In this document: positions 12,877 to 16,571 of the stretch, piece after piece | How the letters are laid out: each line of letters opens with the position of its first letter | How positions within the stretch are numbered: the stretch's first letter is position 1 | NCBI GenBank assembly: GCA_030667035.1 | Contig: DAOUWQ010000002.1 | Coordinates: 1 to 16,571 of the forward strand | DNA length: 16,571 nt | Source of the DNA: Candidatus Heimdallarchaeota archaeon | GTDB taxonomy: Archaea > Asgardarchaeota > Heimdallarchaeia > JABLTI01 | Reading direction: 5' to 3' | Translations under genes and position numbers: made by a program | The notes under the pieces: model-generated | What the model was told of the DNA's origin: nothing | Database searches by the model: none | Seen by the model: only the letters and a program-made list of their open reading frames with translations

Positions 12877-14904
12877 TTAGTTTCTCTTTTTCTTGCGAAT
12901 AAAGATAACAATCACTGAGAAAATAGTCAATCCTGCAAAGAATGCTAGTGGTCCAAGGAATGGTGTTTGAGCAGTAAGTAGTGGACTTGTAGTAAGAATA
13001 TGTGTTCCATTTAAACCAGTAGTGACAAAGATGTATCCATTTCTAACGGTGAAACTTTCTGTAACACCAGCAAAAGCATCAAAAGTAGCAATTAACTTAG
13101 GATGAGCAATACTAAATGCATCAAATAGACTAAAACCAAAAGTACCATCTAAAAGGTAGATGAAATCACCTTCAACAGAGATATACACTGGGTCCAGATA
13201 AGTAAAGTATTGACCAACTTTTGCGGGAGTGGTGATATCAGTGACTATATCAATAATATCAAATCCTTCACCAAGTGACACTGCGTAAATATATTCTTCG
13301 GAAACAGCTAGAGAATAGTAGAATGAAGTAGTTCGTGTATAATTTGCTATTGGTTCTGGTTCATATGGATTACTCAAATCTATAATCTGTAAATGAGTAC
13401 CACAAGCTAGATAGAGAGTATTTCCTATCATCTCGGCATCAAAGACATCACCTACTTCTTGATATAACAAAGAGAGCTGGGGATAATCAGGATAGTAAAC
13501 ATCGACTATGCTAAGCCCTGCACCACCATGTGAAATGAAAACGTATTCATTATTTGCATAGATGTCTTCAAAACCTCCAGGCAATCCTGTGAGATTACCT
13601 CTTTCAACAGGATTTGTTGGATCAGTTACATCAACTATTCGAAGGCCAAATCCCGATTCAGTGAGATATGCAAAACCATTATTCACAAAAACGTGACTAA
13701 AAGCACTATTTTCATCAAAGAATTGTCCAACTTCTACTGGATTATTGAAATCAGTTATATCCATTATTTGTAAATTCGAACCATCAGCGACATATGCAAA
13801 ATTTCCATCTAAGAAAACTTCATATGCATACCCATCGAATTGATCTAACCAAACTAGATATATATCCATCAAGTCAGATGAATCGAGGATTTCCAATGAA
13901 GTGCCATCCCATAGATAAATATTGTCTCCTACTATCTGGAAATTTACGGATGTGAAAGTGTCTTCATAATATGTATAGTAAACTGGAGCACTTGTATTTG
14001 AAATATCAAAGATTTCAATGGTTAACTGATTATTTATGAGAATGTAATTACCTATAACCCATAGGTCAGCATCCCCACCTGTATAATTGAGAGCATAATC
14101 GAACAAATAAGCTGGTGAACCTGGTAAAGTTGTGTTAAATAGGTAGACATCATTTGAATCAGTCATGTACAATGTATCATTTGAATAGAGAAAATTGTCT
14201 AGACCAGAGTAATATACATCTGTCAGATAATCCATAGAAGTAACATCAGATACATTTAGTATTCGTACACGATTTGAATCTTCAACATATAAAATATCAC
14301 CATCTAGTTGGAGTCTTGTTAAACCTGCTTGAATATAATTATCGGTTAAGGTTGGGGTTGCTAAATCTGTAATATTATATATTTCATATTGCGTCGATGT
14401 TGTTAGATGTACAAAGTTACCATCTACGAGGATATCATTAATAGTAGCTGATAATGTCCAATTGCTAATAACATTCATGTTGCTGAAATCAGATGCATCG
14501 AGTATGTATACTGATGTTGTATTTGTTGCATAAATTATATCGGCCTCAATGTAAATATATCTGCATGTATATGTGTCCCATTCTGCAACAACACGAGGTG
14601 CTGTTAAGTCTGAAACATCTACAATTAGAAATCCATTTAATCCAAGTGATAAATATGCATAGTTTCCTTCAACTACAACTTCAAAGATAGTTCCGTAGTT
14701 GTCATCCCAATAGGTCAATTCTGTTACATTCGTTGAGTCTATTGGCTCCTTTTTCTTAGCATTTATTTCAAAATCATTATCATTATTCGTTGCTGCACTC
14801 AGAAAAGTCATCTGATCATTCACAAAAAATGGCAACAGAAAAATAACAATAAAGATTAATGCTACACATCTATTTTTTCGGCTTCGAAATATTAGTGTGT
14901 TCAT
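12877..14904 (-). CDS. secreted type I membrane protein with about 14 LVIVD beta-propeller repeats
   Basis: The 675-aa product has a basic N-terminus and a hydrophobic signal sequence (about 13-39), a large ectodomain, one C-terminal membrane helix (about 649-669) and a short basic tail R-K-K-K-R-N, so the bulk should face outside. The ectodomain is a tandem array of blades of 40-45 residues, each with a core such as L-I-V-D-V-S-D-x-x-x-P (for example F-L-I-V-D-V-S-D-L-T-A-P, L-R-I-V-D-V-T-D-P-T-N-P, L-Q-I-I-D-L-S-N-P-Y-E-P). I count about 14, enough for two seven-bladed propellers. There are about 12 N-x-S/T sequons, fitting surface N-glycosylation. GGCGG lies 8 nt before the ATG. The function is probably adhesion or ligand binding. 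The presenilin homologue follows after 158 nt with a terminator between. Confidence 0.85.
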   Translation of the reverse strand: MNTLIFRSRKNRCVALIFIVIFLLPFFVNDQMTFLSAATNNDNDFEINAKKKEPIDSTNVTELTYWDDNYGTIFEVVVEGNYAYLSLGLNGFLIVDVSDLTAPRVVAEWDTYTCRYIYIEADIIYATNTTSVYILDASDFSNMNVISNWTLSATINDILVDGNFVHLTTSTQYEIYNITDLATPTLTDNYIQAGLTRLQLDGDILYVEDSNRVRILNVSDVTSMDYLTDVYYSGLDNFLYSNDTLYMTDSNDVYLFNTTLPGSPAYLFDYALNYTGGDADLWVIGNYILINNQLTIEIFDISNTSAPVYYTYYEDTFTSVNFQIVGDNIYLWDGTSLEILDSSDLMDIYLVWLDQFDGYAYEVFLDGNFAYVADGSNLQIMDITDFNNPVEVGQFFDENSAFSHVFVNNGFAYLTESGFGLRIVDVTDPTNPVERGNLTGLPGGFEDIYANNEYVFISHGGAGLSIVDVYYPDYPQLSLLYQEVGDVFDAEMIGNTLYLACGTHLQIIDLSNPYEPEPIANYTRTTSFYYSLAVSEEYIYAVSLGEGFDIIDIVTDITTPAKVGQYFTYLDPVYISVEGDFIYLLDGTFGFSLFDAFSIAHPKLIATFDAFAGVTESFTVRNGYIFVTTGLNGTHILTTSPLLTAQTPFLGPLAFFAGLTIFSVIVIFIRKKKRN

Positions 14905-15044
14905 GGCATTTTCCGCCTTTTTTTAGCATAACTCTCTATTCCATTTCTGGATAAAAATAACGCTACGTACACAGAAGCTTTTACACTTAAAAAATATTAT
15001 TCTATAAGCTAAGGTTGAGTTGTAAAAGAAAAAAATATTAAAGA

Positions 15045-15073
15045 AGAAACAACGGAAAAATTATGTTGTTTCT
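15045..15073 (-). terminator. intrinsic terminator overlapping the stop codon of the 80-aa gene
   Basis: Agaaacaac (15045-15053) and gttgtttct (15065-15073) are exact 9-bp reverse complements with an 11-nt loop. On the minus strand the first arm is inside the last codons, the TAA is in the loop, and tctttaatatttttttctttt follows. Confidence 0.6.
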
Positions 15074-15303
15074 GTTGTTTGTGCTTTTTCTTCTCCTTCA
15101 CCAGGTTTTTTGATGAAAGCAACTACTAATATAATTAATGCGAGCCCAAAAATTACGATGCCAATCCACATGACCCATTCAGGCCAGATAATTGAATCTG
15201 CTTCATTGTAAAAAATAGCACCAACAATGATCATTACCAAACCGATTATTCCTTCGATTCCTGCAGCGATTAAAGGACTTTTTCTCATTTTTTTCACAGC
15301 CAT
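15061..15303 (-). CDS. small two-helix membrane protein
   Basis: An 80-aa protein of unknown function. A basic start (M-A-V-K-K-M-R-K) is followed by a hydrophobic helix at about 9-32, a short polar turn (N-E-A-D-S), a second helix at about 40-64, then K-K-P-G-E-G-E-E-K and a Thr-rich tail. The charge distribution puts both ends in the cytoplasm. There is no ribosome binding site, but a TATA-like gatatatc sits about 25 nt upstream of the ATG, so the mRNA may be leaderless. It lies alone between the LVIVD gene and the DENN-like gene. Hydrophobic composition and a terminator directly after it make it a credible gene, though I recognise no family. Confidence 0.7.
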   Translation of the reverse strand: MAVKKMRKSPLIAAGIEGIIGLVMIIVGAIFYNEADSIIWPEWVMWIGIVIFGLALIILVVAFIKKPGEGEEKAQTTETT

Positions 15304-15323
15304 TGTTAACTAATAATCTCATT

Positions 15324-15331
15324 GATATATC
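15324..15331 (-). promoter_or_regulatory. candidate TATA box giving a leaderless transcript
   Basis: Gatatatc, preceded on the minus strand by gggtaaa (BRE-like), centred about 25 nt upstream of the ATG at 15303. Archaeal transcription starts about 25 nt after the TATA centre, so the mRNA would begin at or next to the ATG. Confidence 0.45.
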
Positions 15332-15400
15332 TTTACCCTTTTTGAATTTTATTCATAAAATGACGATATGTGTAATACTATTGAAAACTTAAAGTTCTAT

Positions 15401-16571
15401 TTAGAATGCTTGTTTAATTTTTGCGGCAATGTCCTTTTGGTCATTTTTTAGTACATCAATTACTAGTTCATGAAAATGTGGTTCATACTTACTGAACAAA
15501 TCTCTAATTTCTTGTTTTGTTAGTTCTTTAGCCTCAAAAGTTTGAACGATTTTTCTTAAATCATTAAATAGTCTATTAACATTATCGCGAATAAATTTCG
15601 GTCTCTCTTTTGATCTTCTTCGCCACATTTTGCGTAATAATTCATGGAGAAATTCCGAACGAGGTCCACCATAAGCACTCATTGATCGAAGATTAACTTT
15701 TACTGCTTCTCTAAAGAGTTTATCAGTTCCTTCTTGTGCACCCATTAAATCAAATTCTTTTAGATTTATACCAGCAAAATTCGTGGTCCATATTTGTGCA
15801 TTAATAGCTTTATGTGGAGCAAAAATTGATAATGCTTCAATAACATGTAAAACATCCAAGGGGTCATCGCCAATAACAACAACTGGATATCCAATGACTA
15901 TTGCGCGTACAATAATGTCTAATCCTTTACGAATATAGAATCCTGCAATATAAGCACAATCTTTGTGTAAACGAATAAGTTTTTCACTTAAAGTTAAACC
16001 CGCCTCTAATGTTGCAACTCCGAACGTTTTCTTTACTTCATTGAGATACAAATCAGGAGATCTACCCTCTATTTTTAGAGTATTTATATCTCGCCCAACT
16101 TTTAGTAAAATAGAAGAAGTGTTAGTAACTTCCTTCAAGAGTTCCTTAGGGTCAGTCATTTTACGCAATTTTTTAACTAGATTTCTAGAGAAATCAGAGG
16201 AGGAACCACTTGTTACTTTCTTTTGATCCAGATCAATAATTGTAGCCCATGAATAATATTTGAGTAAATGTTTAGGAACATAAACAACATCTGCATCCTT
16301 TGGGTGAACAAAAATATCGCTTTTCATACAGCGAAGAGATCTGTGTGGAGAAAGGAGAGTTAGGGTTTCAAATACCTTATCAACAAAATCATTAGTGACT
16401 ACTTCAGGTGTATCACCAGTAATAACTATTAAATCACCCATTAGTAATGCTTCAAAGATATTTTCAAGGTCTTTTTTAATCATTGAATTTAATAAGAATG
16501 GGTCTTTGTTTTTATCATTTGGAATTCTAATTTTACCTGAAACATATCCTTTTTCTCTTCGAAGGGATTGA
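15401..16571 (-). CDS. folliculin/DENN-like protein with an internal duplication (partial, 5' end beyond the window)
   Basis: The reading frame is open from the right edge: before the ATG at 16483, 29 further codons run without a stop and read as coding (S-G-K-I-R-I-P-N-D then D-P-F-L-L-N-S), so that ATG is internal and 389 residues are visible. Counting from that Met, two segments repeat: A-L-L-M-G-D-L-I-V-I-T-G-D-T-P-E-V-V with S-P-H-R (12-48), and A-I-V-I-G-Y-P-V-V-V-I-G-D-D-P-L-D-V with A-P-H-K (194-225). The pattern of a hydrophobic strand, a helix and a P-H step, and the following V-V-Y-V-P-K-H-L-L-K, recall the DENN domain of folliculin and C9orf72, which act on small GTPases. This is from memory of those sequences. 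The C-terminal third is basic and helical, with no membrane segment. Function is unproven. Confidence 0.65.
   Translation of the reverse strand, partial: QSLRREKGYVSGKIRIPNDKNKDPFLLNSMIKKDLENIFEALLMGDLIVITGDTPEVVTNDFVDKVFETLTLLSPHRSLRCMKSDIFVHPKDADVVYVPKHLLKYYSWATIIDLDQKKVTSGSSSDFSRNLVKKLRKMTDPKELLKEVTNTSSILLKVGRDINTLKIEGRSPDLYLNEVKKTFGVATLEAGLTLSEKLIRLHKDCAYIAGFYIRKGLDIIVRAIVIGYPVVVIGDDPLDVLHVIEALSIFAPHKAINAQIWTTNFAGINLKEFDLMGAQEGTDKLFREAVKVNLRSMSAYGGPRSEFLHELLRKMWRRRSKERPKFIRDNVNRLFNDLRKIVQTFEAKELTKQEIRDLFSKYEPHFHELVIDVLKNDQKDIAAKIKQAF

Noticed and set aside
14493..14690. 65-aa plus-strand open frame inside the propeller gene
   Set aside because: Antisense shadow created by the repeat codon pattern; no ribosome site.
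12877..14904. Defence or toxin system suggested by a large repeat protein next to a protease
   Set aside because: The repeats are LVIVD propeller blades in a secreted membrane protein and no effector, nuclease or immunity partner is visible.

Overview
The window reads as a low-G+C archaeal chromosome segment (about one third G+C by eye), most likely from an Asgard archaeon. The evidence is archaeal: archaeal-type Pus10, tetrameric-type triosephosphate isomerase, archaeal/eukaryotic uS2 and uS19, TATA-like boxes, frequent TTG starts and intrinsic terminators. Several genes also have a eukaryote-leaning character: a presenilin-type intramembrane protease, an SWS1/Shu2-like SWIM protein, and a protein at the right edge that resembles the folliculin-type DENN domain. 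The Asgard assignment is an inference, because no marker phylogeny could be run.

Layout. 1-40: tail of an unknown gene. 50-3935 (+): a THUMP-less ThiI-like PP-loop protein, a small unassigned protein with a C-x5-C motif (paralog A), ThiL, and Pus10. 3949-5299 (-): a two-gene unit of an SWS1-like SWIM protein and a RuvC/RNase H-fold protein. 5470-6856 (+): triosephosphate isomerase, then a ribbon-helix-helix plus winged-helix regulator whose TATA box is flanked by a perfect 10-bp inverted repeat. 6925-9403 (-): paralog B, then a two-gene unit of a mevalonate decarboxylase-like GHMP protein that has lost decarboxylation residues and a 2-phosphoglycerate-kinase-family P-loop kinase. 9635-11492 (+): uS19, an unassigned 133-aa protein, and uS2, with neither ribosomal gene in its usual operon. 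11609-16571 (-): presenilin homologue, a secreted type I membrane beta-propeller of about 14 LVIVD blades, an 80-aa two-helix membrane protein, and the DENN-like protein, which runs off the window.

How the genes may work together. ThiI-like and ThiL suggest sulfur transfer and thiamine diphosphate synthesis. Pus10, uS19 and uS2 belong to translation. The SWIM and RuvC-like pair suggests recombination repair. The GHMP and P-loop kinase pair could carry out consecutive phosphorylations, with a Thermoplasma-style mevalonate 3-phosphate branch as one testable idea. The presenilin homologue lies next to a membrane-anchored ectodomain protein of the topology that gamma-secretase-type proteases cleave.

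No gene-free stretch exceeds 300 bases. The longest are 782-1012 (a nested inverted repeat, otherwise AT-rich) and 9404-9634 (a 9-bp inverted repeat). I found no tRNA, rRNA, CRISPR array, insertion sequence or integrase.
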